DNA of 64,000 nt, taken from contig NC_045128.1 in the NCBI RefSeq assembly GCF_007655135.1, positions 43,475,885 through 43,539,884 on the forward strand, read 5' to 3'. Position numbers and translations under genes: made by a program. This DNA is from Punica granatum. Taxonomy: Eukaryota > Streptophyta > Magnoliopsida > Myrtales > Lythraceae. How positions within the stretch are numbered: position 1 is the first letter of the stretch; the number at the start of each line of letters is the position of its first letter. Under the pieces are notes generated by a model, which was given only the letters and a program-made list of their open reading frames with translations, did no database searches and was not told the DNA's origin. Positions 1 to 11,987 of the stretch are shown one piece after another.

Positions 1-153
1 TATTATCCGCTATTATCCGAACCAAATGAATAGATTAACCTAACCAATTAGATGAAAAAACAACCGAACCGTTAATAACTGGTCCAATGGTTCTATTATT
101 TGTGGATCGGTTCGCAATTTAGTTTGGTTAATTGGATATTTTGCCCAGCCCTA
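1..153. mobile_element. possible hAT transposon end (partial)
   Basis: The right edge at 142-153, read on the minus strand, is TAGGGCTGGGCA followed by an A-rich stretch and repeated GAACCGA/GGTTCGG-type words. This resembles the terminal inverted repeats of plant hAT elements, which often begin TAGGGNTGGGCAAAA. The other end lies outside the window, so neither a second terminal repeat nor a target duplication can be checked. Confidence 0.4.
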
Positions 154-1214
154 CATAACCTAACCCTCCCCTACTGAGGATAACAATTAACCTCCACTCC
201 TCTAATTCTGAATTTTCTGAAAATTAGAAAAAAATTTCCAAATCCTTTTTCACTTTGCAAAATAGCCCACACCACTCTCTTTCTCTCTTCTTTGCACCGT
301 TTTTTCCTTCTCTGCACCATTTCTTCTCGAGTTGGAGTAGGAGGAAGGGCTGAAAGAGTTGTAATAACAGAAGAGAGAGAAAGAGAAGTGGGCTATTTTG
401 AACATTAGAAAAATTTGGGGACCCTTTTTTATCTTCTAAAAATTGCGAGTGAAATGTGTGGGATGACTATGAGCCGAGAATTTTTCACAAACCCGACCGA
501 ATTGTTGCTCCGTTCGGATTGGGACGACCGCGCTATGCAAGGAAGGATGCCGGTTCGAACCGGTTTTCCCAGGGATAGATGGGCCGATATCGAGCCCAGT
601 TAAGGAATCAGATGAGTGGGTGCTCGTCTCGCTCCAACTACATTCTCTGGCCCAAACAAGAGCTGGGCCTCCACCCCACCAAAAGTAGGATTAATCCCAA
701 CGAACCCCCCAAACAATTGATTCGTTGACCACTCACTCCAAAACTTTACATTTTATTACGTACAACCCCTTAACCTTTCGATTTTGACTTATCACCCTTG
801 AAATATCGGGCTTTGTCTTGAGCAAACACCACCAGACATCTTATGTTTCATAACTACAAGTGCAAAACAGGCATACCTTATGGATCGACCCATTATTCGC
901 ATCTTAACAAATGGATTTCTCATATATTCTTTCGACCACTCCTTACATACACACAACACGACTGATAGAAAAAAAATATTAAAAAAAAGAGAAGAGGAAA
1001 TAAGCAATTACATGTACATTTTCCGATTATCAAGCAAGTTCATGAGTATATTAAAATGTCAGAGGCATGAAAATGATGGGCGCGAGAAATTCTTGCCGGC
1101 TAAGATTGAACTTGAAACCTTATAATTTTCGACGAAAATATACGCCACTATACTATGCTAAGTTAAAATTCAATATATTTCTATAACCAAAAAAAATCAA
1201 CATACATCTATATC

Positions 1215-1246
<32 letters not shown>

Positions 1247-1929
1247 TAAAAGTAGTAAAGTATATGACTTTAAATATTTTCAAACTATTTATGATTTTTT
1301 AATAATTCGTTTCTTTTCAATTATAATAATATCGATGAATATATATGCCATGTAATTCACAATAGGTAATAAATGCATATTATTAATTAACGTAAACGGT
1401 TACAAAACACATGAGAGATTTCTATTTCACCAAATGTGCATACATAGTAGCCTCCGGCAATATAATTACCCAAGCATTATATATTATAATATATAGATTA
1501 TTTGTCAATTCACTGTTACATAAAAATTCTCTTTTTTTAGCAATAAGAATTTGTTCAAACGATTCGACGCTTATTCTTTTAAATAATGTCTCGGATCCGA
1601 ATCTCATGAATTGAGAAAATTCTTGACTGTGAGAGTTTTGTTCTCAGTAGACCGATTGGGATCGAATTAGATTACTCATGGTCCGTTTCGGATTTCTGAA
1701 TACCATGATACGTACTCGAATAACAAAAATATCTTTTCTCGCTTACAAATGGCCCTGTACTATACTACAAATTTTGCCTGCGTTCATGGGACAGCTAGCT
1801 AAGTTTAAATTTGGAGAAGTAAATAAAGGAAAGAGAAAGATATATAGAGGATTGACCTTACTATACTAATGAGCAATTGGGTAGGGAGTCGGGGAAGAGA
1901 GAGAGTACGTGTGAAGGGAAGCGGCCGCC

Positions 1930-1955
1930 GGGGGGGGGGGGGGGGGGGGGGGGGG
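1930..1955. repeat. G26 homopolymer
   Basis: Twenty-six consecutive G bases follow a NotI-like GCGGCCGC word. A C23 run starts 129 bases further on (2084-2106), so the two runs are complementary and could form a hairpin or G-quadruplex. Exact length is uncertain, as homopolymers are error-prone. Confidence 0.9.
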
Positions 1956-2083
1956 ATGGAATTTGTGACCCCATATGCATCGAATCAGGGGGACAGAGGG
2001 ACGTGAGTGATATAGAGACGGGACCACGAGGGGCACGCGTGGGGGCTTTGTGATGTGCTCCCCCACCCCCACTATTCTCTGGT

Positions 2084-2106
2084 CCCCCCCCCCCCCCCCC
2101 CCCCCC
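2084..2106. repeat. C23 homopolymer
   Basis: Twenty-three consecutive C bases, the complement of the G run at 1930-1955. The DNA between them is comparatively G-rich. Confidence 0.9.
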
Positions 2107-2686
2107 TTGGCCCAATCTCACATGATCCTGTCACTTATTAATGTTTTTTTTTTCCTATTGACGTGATTGCCTTCTTTCTAACTTTCTTGCTCGATAATTA
2201 AATCGACCGATACACATGTATCGATCAACGACCGATTATCGGCGAGAACTATACTGGCTTCCTCGCGATCGCAATTTCTTCCCAATCTAGCTTAGGCTAC
2301 TTAGCTAGTGTTTGTTGATAAACTGCAGATTGAAATATGGTATATGTTATCGATAGTGCAGTGCATATGGAAGAATAAGATGTCGCTATTTGTGCATTTA
2401 ATAATTCACCGAACTAACTAGAAGCTCATGTTTTCTTAAGATATTTTTTACGACCGAGATTGACATAATATAGACCGAAATTTACACGGCGGGCTGGGAT
2501 GGTGCCACAGTCCCAGTGGCCATATGTAGCCCACCCTAGTAGTGGTGTTAGGCTAGTTTTTCGTTTGTATCCGATCGAAAGCCTAATAGCACGCTGAGCG
2601 GGAATCGTTCCCAGCCCGGCCGACATCTATATGGAGAATTATTGAGTGATTGTAAACTATATGCACATTACATGCCAAATTAATCC

Positions 2687-2724
<38 letters not shown>

Positions 2725-4821
2725 GATGGTATATAGTATTTGTTCAGTCGATCGGATTACATATATGATGATATGATATCGTTGCTCCTAGCTAGCTAGC
2801 AAAGAAGAGATAGAGTAATCTCCCACCCTATGTTCGGACATCATGAATTTATTATCATTTATTATCTCTTGCTTTCTGAAAAATCAATAGATTAACTCAA
2901 TTTTTATTTCAGGCCTTTTTCTTTTTTTTTTTTTTTTTTCTTTTTCAATTAGGTCTATCATCTATGTGAACCTCCCTATAATAATAATAAAAAAAAAGAG
3001 TATAGAATTTTTCGTTTTCGGTGAGAAATAGTGTACAATATATATTTAAGACCTGTAAAATGTGAAAATTTATTTTCAGTTTTCCCCTTTTTATTGTTTT
3101 TAAGTATATATCGCGTGCTTACTATCATTCATTCAAACACGTGGGCAAATACAGATATCGAATCGAGCTGACAGGATTTTTTACAGCGCTGAAAAGCTGG
3201 GTGGGAAGAGAAGGAAAATGCTCTAATTTGTTCTTCTCTGCAAGACGGGCATGATTTTGCATGATGATAATGCCACTTATATACGAGGTATACATACACA
3301 CACATATATATAGATCATAGCACTTTGAACGATATTTCTCCGAAACATAAAAAATGTTAGAAATATCTGGAATAAACTTCTAATTTATTTGTACTTTTTT
3401 TTTTTAATTATATTGTCTATTTCACACCAAAAATTAAATTATGAGCTCTACCGAAAAAAGAAAAAAAAACATATAACGGATCGACTAGGAAGTTATCAAT
3501 CGCAGGAGCAATGCATTTAATAGGGAGTCGGAAGTTGGCCACATTGTGAGAATGTTCATCTTCATAATTGCACGTCGATATAAGATGACAAAATAGGAAC
3601 GATCGAATTGACGGCTATCCAGGACGGTATATATAATGAGCAAGAAATCATTATTAGCAGCTCAGCTCAGCTGGGCATGCATCATTTTCTTTGATGGAGG
3701 GACTTGTTAAGGTTCTTGCCAGCAGCATTAGTTGTTTGATGGTAACACTCACCTGCCCACATAAATAAATAAATAAATAAATAATCGATCAAATGGGAGA
3801 AGAGACTGAGAGAGCCTCATTTATTTCCTCTTCCTCCCTTCATGCTTGATCGAACTCCATTGATTAATTGTTTTTTTTTTCAAATTAATTTTTTCATTCA
3901 TCTATTAATTGGTTCACTACATAATTTGATTGCACATATTATTACGTATATATATGTATATGTAGTTTGCGATTGACTTTTATTCGTAGATAAGGAAACT
4001 CTTTTCTTTTTCTATGGTTATAAGGAAACTGTTTTCCATAAAATATGAATGGAGTCTGCTCGATCTACTGTTTTATTTTCACACTTTCTTGTCTCGGTTC
4101 GAAGATAAACCTTTTAACTTAAATTCTTTTTTTTTTCGGTGTGAAACTTGATATCTGAAAGTCCAATAGGACCCCGACTAATCCAGTTGAGTCGGGTCAA
4201 TCCACTAATGAATAAAACTTCCCCAACGTGAATTTTCTACGTTCACAGTGACTTAAATCCGCCTTTTAACTTTATTTTGAAGGGCTTTTTTTTCTGATAG
4301 TTTATTTCGGTGGGATAATATTAACCTCAGTGGGCAATCTTTTTAAGAGTAATATAATTTTTTCAGTAAAAAAAAAAAGGGAATAAAACTGAAAGTCCTA
4401 ATAAAAACTAATTTACACTTTTTAAAAACCAAATTGCACGTAAATGGAGTTTGGACTATGGAAACCTCAGTAATGTCACCGGAAATTAGAGCCGTAAGGA
4501 AATGATAAAAACAAAAGGCACAAAAAAGAAGAAGGGGGGTGTGGGGAAGTATGACGACAGTGTATCCCACACAGCTTACGTACAGCTAACTTCCGGTTCC
4601 TGCCTTCCTCTTCTATCTATCTATCATGCCCTTTGCGTGAACTCGACACCAATAAATATCACCACTTGACCCTAATAAAAAAAAAAAGAAAAAAAAGAAG
4701 CCTATTTCTTCTCTCCTCGGCCTCCTCCTCGATCGGATACTACCGATCAAATCGTCATCTGAAACTACTGTCTCTCTGCGTTGGCTTCTGGCAGCTGGTG
4801 CGTTTCTTGCTTAGGGCAGAT

Positions 4822-4945
4822 GGATAGTTCCAAAGGGATCGCATTGATCAGATCGAGCGCAGATGCTGAAGTGAGCTTCGGTATCCAGTTTTTCAATCTC
4901 ATATGCATGCCCCTCAGATCATGCGATCCCTTTGGAATTTTCCAT
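4822..4945 (+). ncRNA. MIR393: MIR393 precursor hairpin
   Basis: The mature miR393 lies on the 5' arm at 4829-4849; it starts TCCAAAGGGATC and ends GCATTGATC, the canonical 21-nt form. The 3' arm at 4918-4938 starts ATCATGCGATCC and ends CCTTTGGAAT, matching known miR393*. It pairs with the 5' arm almost fully, with one bulged T. The terminal loop is about 68 nt, and flanking GATAG...CCATC bases extend the lower stem slightly. In plants miR393 directs cleavage of TIR1/AFB auxin-receptor F-box mRNAs and triggers phased siRNAs from them, tuning auxin and defence responses. No host protein gene overlaps it, and an AAG/GTACGC donor-like site at about 5002-5008 suggests a spliced primary transcript. 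MIR393a versus MIR393b type cannot be decided here. Confidence 0.95.
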
Positions 4946-5233
4946 CACTTGCTCTAATAACTGATTTCCTATGTGGTTCCTGGTGCGTCGGATTTCTCTT
5001 CAAGGTACGCCTGTAATTGGATTAACCACTCGTATCCGTTACACGCACAACTTAGATCGATTCACATGAATATATGAAAGTCTGCTGTCTAGTCTTCTAG
5101 CTATAGGATTGAAAACTAGCAATATATAAAGAGAATTTGAAGGCATAGAATCTGTTCTTTATCTCTTATATATATATATATGATCTCTTGCTCATGGCTA
5201 GCTCTACTCACAGTGCACATATATAGTTCCTGC

Positions 5234-5264
<31 letters not shown>

Positions 5265-6022
5265 GGAAGACCAGGGTGTATGCTTTGGAAGTTACATCTG
5301 GATTTGATCCGTTTGAGCTCTACAAAGAGTCAACACACAGCTCTCTATTACATAAGTTAATTTCTGATCATTAGTGAATGATTTCTATTTTAAATTAGCA
5401 TGTATATATATATATGTATGTATGTATGTATAAGACCATCTCTTCATGATATTAATTTGTCATATATCACTTTTGGTTTTATTTTTCAACATATTGACTA
5501 ATTAATCATTTTTCTGAGAAACCCTCGAGAAGATCAATATCCATTAGCCGAGATCAAAGAATTTTCAAAGAAAACTAGAGGAAATGACGAGTTAGAAAGC
5601 ATAAAACATGCTTAACACAAATACATATATATTGGGCAGGCAGTGGTGTTGTGAACATGAATGCTGATCTTTATCGAAGTTCCGAGATTGATCGAGAATC
5701 TAAATATATATGGAATTGCTTCTGTGCAAGAAATGATCATGCCGCGCGTTCATTAGAGACCACAAAATCAAGACTCGTTGAATTCTCCGTGTCATTTTCT
5801 CGACTTTTTGAGGCACACAGCAACACATATATTTTGTTGACAGTTTTGCCATACATCGATCACTAGCGCGCATACACATAATTGACTCAGGAATAAATAT
5901 CCACTGGGGAGTCGATATTAATTTGTTCCTGAGTCCAAGTTTATGGTTTTTCCCGATGCCGGGCATCTTCTCAGTGTAAAGAGATCAGAAGAACCACAAA
6001 GTTCAATGTCATTCTTGCATGC

Positions 6023-6067
6023 ATATATATATATATATATATTTTGTGTGTGTGTGTGTGTGTGTGT
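6023..6067. repeat. compound (AT)n-(TG)n microsatellite
   Basis: AT dinucleotides at 6023-6042 are followed by four T-rich bases and TG dinucleotides at 6045-6067. Confidence 0.9.
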
Positions 6068-6952
6068 ATTAAAGCATAGGATAGGAGATGGATTGTTAAT
6101 CAGGGAGATAAGATAAGAAAAGAAATGCTTGATGCTTCCTTTGTTTCTTTTTGAGGAAATGATCCTTTTTCTTTCCCTTCTTCTTCCTTTTTTTTTTTTC
6201 CTTGGGCATACGAATTATCTTTGCCTTTCTAAGGCATATACATATATTGAAGGTATCTTCCACTTTACATATAGTTTATTATCTTTAAATAAATAGAGAT
6301 TTATTTAACAAAAGAAGATTGAATTCTCTAGCTAGCTAAGATTCTGATCCTTCAGGAGGCTTTCTCCTTTTTGAAATAATTAATGCGTTGGAAACAAAAG
6401 GAATAGATTCTGATTCTCAATTCCTTGTTTGGTCTAAATCTCCATCAAATCTGATGCCCCTTCGACTTTCATCAATTGATGCGTTCCTGATCCGGTAATA
6501 CATTATGCTGAAGAATACCATGTAAGTTATATATATATGTATACATCTCACAAACTTTATGGTAATGGATCTTCTCATTTTGGCTTCTCTTGAAAGCACT
6601 GGTGCAGCTTTTCCGTTAGTGGTTAACTGAAAAGCATTTCATCTTCTTTACTCACTAATTAGTATATATAGCGGAGTGTTTGATGCCAAAAAAAAAAAAG
6701 ACAGAAAAAAAAAGCCAGATTGAAAATAGTCGTCGGCATAATAGTATTCGATCTTTTTGTGATATACTACGGAGGGCCATAGATTGAGGAAAGGATACAT
6801 TGGACTGATGGACTCATACATATAGGTATATATATTCGTACATCCACACCAAATAGAGCACCTATCGGCTATCTTAGTACTGAATCAGTGAATTCTATAC
6901 CCTACGATAGTCTTAGGCTATGGATTCTATTTCTATCTCTCTCTTTTTAGAT

Positions 6953-6953
<1 letters not shown>

Positions 6954-7031
<78 letters not shown>
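6954..7031. repeat. 78-base poly-C tract
   Basis: An uninterrupted run of 78 C, flanked by ATT on the left and GAATTTC on the right. It creates an apparent poly-glycine frame on the minus strand, which is not a gene. It may be a real homopolymer or an assembly or sequencing artefact. Confidence 0.9.
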
Positions 7032-7032
<1 letters not shown>

Positions 7033-8403
7033 AATTTCAGTGTGGGCCTTAGAAAGCCCAAAAACCTAAAGCTCAAATCCCAAATAGTAAAAGCCCCACT
7101 CCAAGCCCATGACCAAACCACAAACTTGGGCCTTTTGTTGGGCAACTGTTTCGTTGTCAAGGGGTCCGTTGGTCGAATCCTGGGCTGGAAGACAATTTCA
7201 ATCTCGAGCGTATTTGATAACACAAAGTTTACCTTAATAAAAAAAAAAGGATAACACAAGTTTATTGTGAAAAATAAGGCTTCTTTTGGGATTTTGGTGC
7301 TGGTCATATAAATGTTTTTTTTTCTAATTTTTAAGCAGAAATAATGTTTGTTAAACTATTTCATAATCATAATTTTGTTGATTTTAGCGATTGAAAACGT
7401 GATTTTCTCAAACAAGTTAATTAGTGCTTACAAAAATTACTTTTACTCATTCTCTATTTTAAGTATTAATTTTGATTTTAGTATTTTCAAATTGTTACTT
7501 CTCAAATACTTTTACTAATTTTGAAATCATTTTTCTAGCAAATTATATTTTATTTCAGTAACAACACTCCCAAATCAAGCCAAAATTTTTAGCACTTAAT
7601 TGGATTCAACATGCTCGATAAACACAAAAAAAAGTGACTTCACTTAATAGATTTATGTAAAAAAAAAACACTCGATGATGAAGTTAAAAAAACCTACTTG
7701 TTTTTTCCAGCTAAATTGCTCGACCATACAGCTAGTTTTTAAAATTTGCACCTCCCCTCAATTTATAACAATTTGCAAAAATGGTCCCATTTTCATATTT
7801 TCAATCAAAAGGCGAGAGAGAAAAGAGAAGGGGGTGAAAGGAAGTTCAGTCCACGCGTTCAAGTGGTGGTGGCTCTGATCACAACTACCACCATCAAGGG
7901 CGAGGTCATTCGCGATATTAGAGGTTGCCTTGGGGCCACAACCGCCTCGATAGTCCCTCGAGCGGTGGGAGCTGACGATAGGGCCCGCATTGCCCCGATT
8001 CATCGAAGAGAAAGAGAGGGAGGTTTGGGGCGGTGATAGTCTTGATCCCGGTCATCACAACCAAAATGAGGTCGCTAATAGCCTCTATACTCGCCAAAAA
8101 CCTCATTTGTCGTTGTGATGTCCAAGATTGAGACCTCCACTACTCCTCTCTCCCTTTCGGTCAAAACCTCCCTCTTTTTCTTTCTTTCTTTCTTTCTTTT
8201 TTTTTTAGTTTTTTATTTTGTTATTCTTTATATTTATATATATATATATATATATGGGATAAATCTGAAAAGAAAGTTAAAGTATTGGGCAATTTTTCAA
8301 ATAAATTTTCAAATAACTTCAAAACTTAGGAATATTTTTTATTTAACAAAACAATTTTCACTTACTCATTTAAGTACTTATTTCATTGAGATGTTAAATT
8401 TTG

Positions 8404-8824
8404 GGGTAAATTTACACTGATAGTCAAAAAAGTTTTACAAATATTTCAATATGATACAAAAAGTTTTTTTTTTGCTATTTGATGGTATAATATGTTTTAT
8501 AGTTGTTTCAGTATAGTACAAACCGTCATTTTACCATTAACGCCGCCAAGCCGACACTGATGGTGCAAAATCGGTTTTTGTGGGACGCTACATAATGGTG
8601 CAAAATGTTTTGAAGTTGTAATTTAATAGTACAAAATATTTTACTTAAGTTATATGATGGTGCAAAATTTATAGATCTTGTAAATGACGGCTTAACGGCG
8701 TCAATGGCGAAACGACGATTTGTATTATACTGAAATAACTTTGAAATATTTTGTACTAAAAAAATCTTTTTATACCATATTGAAACATTTATAAAACTTT
8801 TTAAATCACCATTATAATTTATTC
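8404..8824. mobile_element. foldback (MULE-type) element FB1, 421 bp
   Basis: Long, imperfect inverted arms run in from both ends. The left end starts GGGTAAATTTAC, and the right end read on the minus strand starts GAATAAATTATA. Both arms contain TTTCAATATGRTA, a GTACAAA word and a GC-rich inner segment with AACGCCG/CGGCGTCA. A 9-bp direct repeat, TAAATTTTG, flanks it at 8395-8403 and 8825-8833, the duplication length typical of Mutator-like elements. It has no coding capacity. It is clearly related to FB2 at 30.6 kb, sharing termini and arm words. Confidence 0.85.
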
Positions 8825-8833
8825 TAAATTTTG

Positions 8834-11600
8834 AGTAAGTAAAATTAAATTCAAAGAAATACCACCTAACGGTCCCACGTTTTCTGGAGTCAACTTTTCG
8901 CATGATTTGGTCGATTCAGACACAATCCTTCATTGGACTTCAAAGTTGAAATCAGTTGACAAGATTTGCCACGACAACCGTTAAATATGTACCTCCATCA
9001 GTAGCAATAAATCAGCAAAATATTATTGTTCTACAAAAGTTCTTCTAGAAACTATTATGTAATTACAGAACTATGTTATGGTTAAGCGATGATCCATTGG
9101 ACTTGATTTGTCATGGATTCATGGCACCCTGATATGATTATTAAAAAGTCATTATATACTTACTCGAAATACTTTATTTTACTTTCACCGGGTAGTCCTG
9201 TGTAGGACTATGCTCTGCATCAAGTCTAGTGTATTCACGAGATCTATCTCACGTCCTTCAAATAATATTCGAGTTAAAAACCTTGAGAAAAATAATAAAC
9301 TCTCTTATCATATGAACCAATCTCTTATATTCATTGGGTTTCATTTTTCCTAATGTAAACCTAACTATCTATGTAATATGGCCTAGATAATTAGCGGTAG
9401 ACCGCGTGATTAGGCCTTTAAAAGCGCAGCTATGTAGGGGTGTGGATGGCATGGCAGCGTTTTTCCATCCTCCTTTGTTGGCACAGTCAAACTATTACTA
9501 GGCCTTGGAATGTCAATCAACACGAAAGTTTGGTCGAAGTAAACTAACTCCGTCTTCTACGAACTCCCAAGAAAATCATCATTGCCAATTAAGTTTGCAC
9601 CGTAATGGGCGGGGCTTCAAAGACAAAAGTCTCCTTCAGTATGGTATTCCATAGAAATTTCTGTTAATCAATTGCGTACTACTTAATTAAGGTAGAAATT
9701 TGAGGAGGAGGAGGAGGAGGAGGAGGGTTGACCAAATTCGCATTGCCCAATTTGACCACGACCAATCGAGGCCAAATCGTTTTTGCCTCACGTTATTAGG
9801 TTTTGCTCGAAAAATTCCATTTAGAAACTCAAAAGAATAGCATCAGTAACCACAAGATCGTACGAATATCTCCACAAATCGACTATATAGCCAGTTACTA
9901 TATGCCATTTCATTCATCAGGCAAAGGAAAAAAAAAAAAAAGGTTGACTGACCACGGATCGGAATTCGCAAAAATCACGATCACTCATTTCTGCTTCTTT
10001 TTTTTTTTTGGAACATGATTATGAAGAGTTTTGCAGGGGATTCGTGATTTTTTTATTATTTTTTTTCCGTTACTTCGCCAAACTTGAATAACACGGATCA
10101 AGACTCTATACCTGCCTAACTTTTATTCTCTCCACATAACTTAAGAGCCATTTCGTTCCACCCCCTTAAAAGGGGAACAATAAATTAGATATCCTGCTTT
10201 AAGATAGGCATATCATAATTATTAATTACAATTAACGAGTTCAGACTTCCCTTATCATGTTACTGGCCAAGAAAAAAGAGATCCAATATCCCGAATATTA
10301 TATATTTTTCAGTGATCTGATCGTAAATAATTATTAAGTTATCGATCGAGACTGATTTTCATTTAAACCATTGGCAAAATGTTATAGAAGTTTGGACGAA
10401 GCTCCTAGAGGAGACCGGGCTGCTCGGTCTCAGTCAAAAGTTCCATCAGATATTACGGCATCAATTCATCACCTGAAAAAGCATCCGAAAATATGGGAGA
10501 ACGAAGAATGAAGGAGAGAAGAAAACAAAAGGACCGACGGCGAACATAACTGAGGGCTCACCCCACCGACCGCCGCTGATGGCGGGAATTCCTTCCTGGG
10601 ATTCAGATCGGACATCTCCCCCGAGGACATGTCGTGGCGGTTTCCTCGCCGAGGACTGGCCCACTGGCGGGGCCCACTCACCCACCCACGCGGCACATTG
10701 CTTTGCCGCTCAATGGGGTTCCAGAATTCACCGAGCACCGGCCCCCCCAAAGGCCCACGGTGCTGTTGGCAGACGGGGAAAAGTGTACTGATTTAAGCAA
10801 AAAGATATTAATGCGTAACATTCAATGACCCGTTCCGGCAAATAGACATTGTACGCTTGGGAGGAACCCTAATATTAAATTGGATGATTTACATAAATGT
10901 CGAAACAGTTAGAAAGGGTCATTTTCCCTCTTCAATTAGACACTGGAAGGGAGTCATGATTTTTATTCAAGGATAAAAATATTATTTAATATAAATAGTA
11001 TATAAATATTTTTTTTAAGGAGATAAAATATTAATTTTACATAATTTTGATGTAAATTTTTTAAAAAATTCAAAGTTCAGGAGATAAATGTCCCCTTGTC
11101 AATTAACTGGATTTGCCGCCGATTAGACATGCTTTTTCATGGCCATTAACCATTGGAAGATCAATCAATCCCTTTCCACTCCATAAAAATGGAAAAAGAA
11201 ACAGAACTCAAATCGCAATCTATGGAGTAACATCTGCGATCGTACAATTCCTTTTGGTACTAAAATGACCCTTGGATGTGAAATTGTTTTACAAAGATGG
11301 GACCATCCAATATGGTGATTTTATTTCATTCCGTTTTTAATCTTTCGTATCAGACATAAATTTACGATACTGATGTTAAGAACGAAAAGCCCTTGTATTG
11401 AGCTCGAATTCTCAAAACAATTGTGCATATTTATAATAGACTGTATCCAAAGCAGAAAAACATCCATGCCATGTGCTATATGTTTGGCGAATTATTCCCC
11501 GATCTATACGTAACTATAGAAATTCCAACTCGAGATAAATGGATATTGAATTCGAGCCTCTCGACGGTAATGAGAGCCACTGTTGTGGACCTATGGTTCA
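8834..11600. other. intergenic region, no supported gene
   Basis: AT-rich DNA with an AGG trinucleotide run (9702-9726) and scattered homopolymers. A GC-rich island at about 10,540-10,780 gives overlapping open frames on both strands (60-93 codons). Codon use and composition look incidental, and I recognise no domain. It could be a first exon or a promoter CpG-like patch of an undetected gene. Confidence 0.4.
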
Positions 11601-11634
11601 ACATACCTACCAGTACTGTGACAAGGTCAAGGAC

Positions 11635-11723
11635 CGGCCTGGTCGAGCCTTGACTTCGTCGTCATGTAGTCCCTTTCAAGTATCGGCCTGGTTGAGCCTC
11701 GACTTCATCGCCGTGTAGTCCCT
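11635..11723. repeat. two-copy imperfect tandem repeat, period 49
   Basis: CGGCCTGGTYGAGCCTYGAC begins both copies, at 11635 and 11684. Each copy continues TTCRTCGYCRTGTAGTCCCT, with four single-base differences. The repeat sits about 100 bases before the PAR1 TATA box. Confidence 0.85.
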
Positions 11724-11824
11724 GTTTCCCACAATTTGTATGCGTCCAATTTTTCTTTACCTTCATCCTTCATCCTTCACCGTCTTCAAGTCTTCTTCAC
11801 TGGCCCACCTTGCAAAAAACAGCT

Positions 11825-11832
11825 TATAAATA
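11825..11832 (+). promoter_or_regulatory. TATA box of the PAR1 gene
   Basis: TATAAATA stands 163 bases before the PAR1 start codon, a normal plant spacing allowing for a 5' leader of about 130 nt. Confidence 0.7.
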
Positions 11833-11987
11833 AGGCCACCTTCCTCCCATAAAATGCATTCACTCATCAGCACATCCCGTTTATTTCATTCCATCCGTCG
11901 GAAAGAAGAACAGCGAGGAGGCTTCCCCCAGTCGTTGGTGAAAGCCGTTAACTGTCTTCTTTCCGGTCGAGAGATCTTCCCGAAACA

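Larger units (their letters stand above)
154..4600. other. intergenic region upstream of MIR393
   Basis: I see no supported gene. The stretch is AT-rich and low in coding signal. It holds TA microsatellites (1215-1242, 2691-2719), a 26-base G run (1930-1955), a 23-base C run (2084-2106), an AATA tetranucleotide run near 3763-3783 and many T/A homopolymers. A TATATAAT word near 3629 could be a promoter element, but nothing recognisable follows it. Parts may be distal promoter of the MIR393 gene at 4.8 kb. Confidence 0.5.
5010..8403. other. intergenic region with microsatellites
   Basis: I find no protein gene. It holds a TA run near 5237-5264, an adjoining AT then TG run (6023-6067), a 78-base C run (6954-7031) and a GC-richer stretch at 7840-8170. 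That stretch, with CCTCGAG, GGGGCC and CTCCCTTT words, looks like a decayed dispersed repeat but has no protein similarity I recognise. Open frames here are short and low-complexity. Confidence 0.5.

Noticed and set aside
550..563. Palindrome CCGGTTCGAACCGG resembling a tRNA T-arm/B box
   Set aside because: No A box, acceptor stem or cloverleaf can be drawn around it.
1861..2121. minus-strand frames with glycine and proline runs
   Set aside because: Products of the G26 and C23 homopolymers.
6933..7307. 124-codon minus-strand frame with poly-glycine
   Set aside because: Created by the 78-base C tract; nothing conserved outside it.
8526..8903. 125-codon minus-strand frame
   Set aside because: It covers foldback element FB1 and its arm words, not a protein family.
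10461..10828. Overlapping open frames in a GC-rich island
   Set aside because: Frames are open on both strands from composition alone, with no domain, splice signals or neighbours to support a gene.
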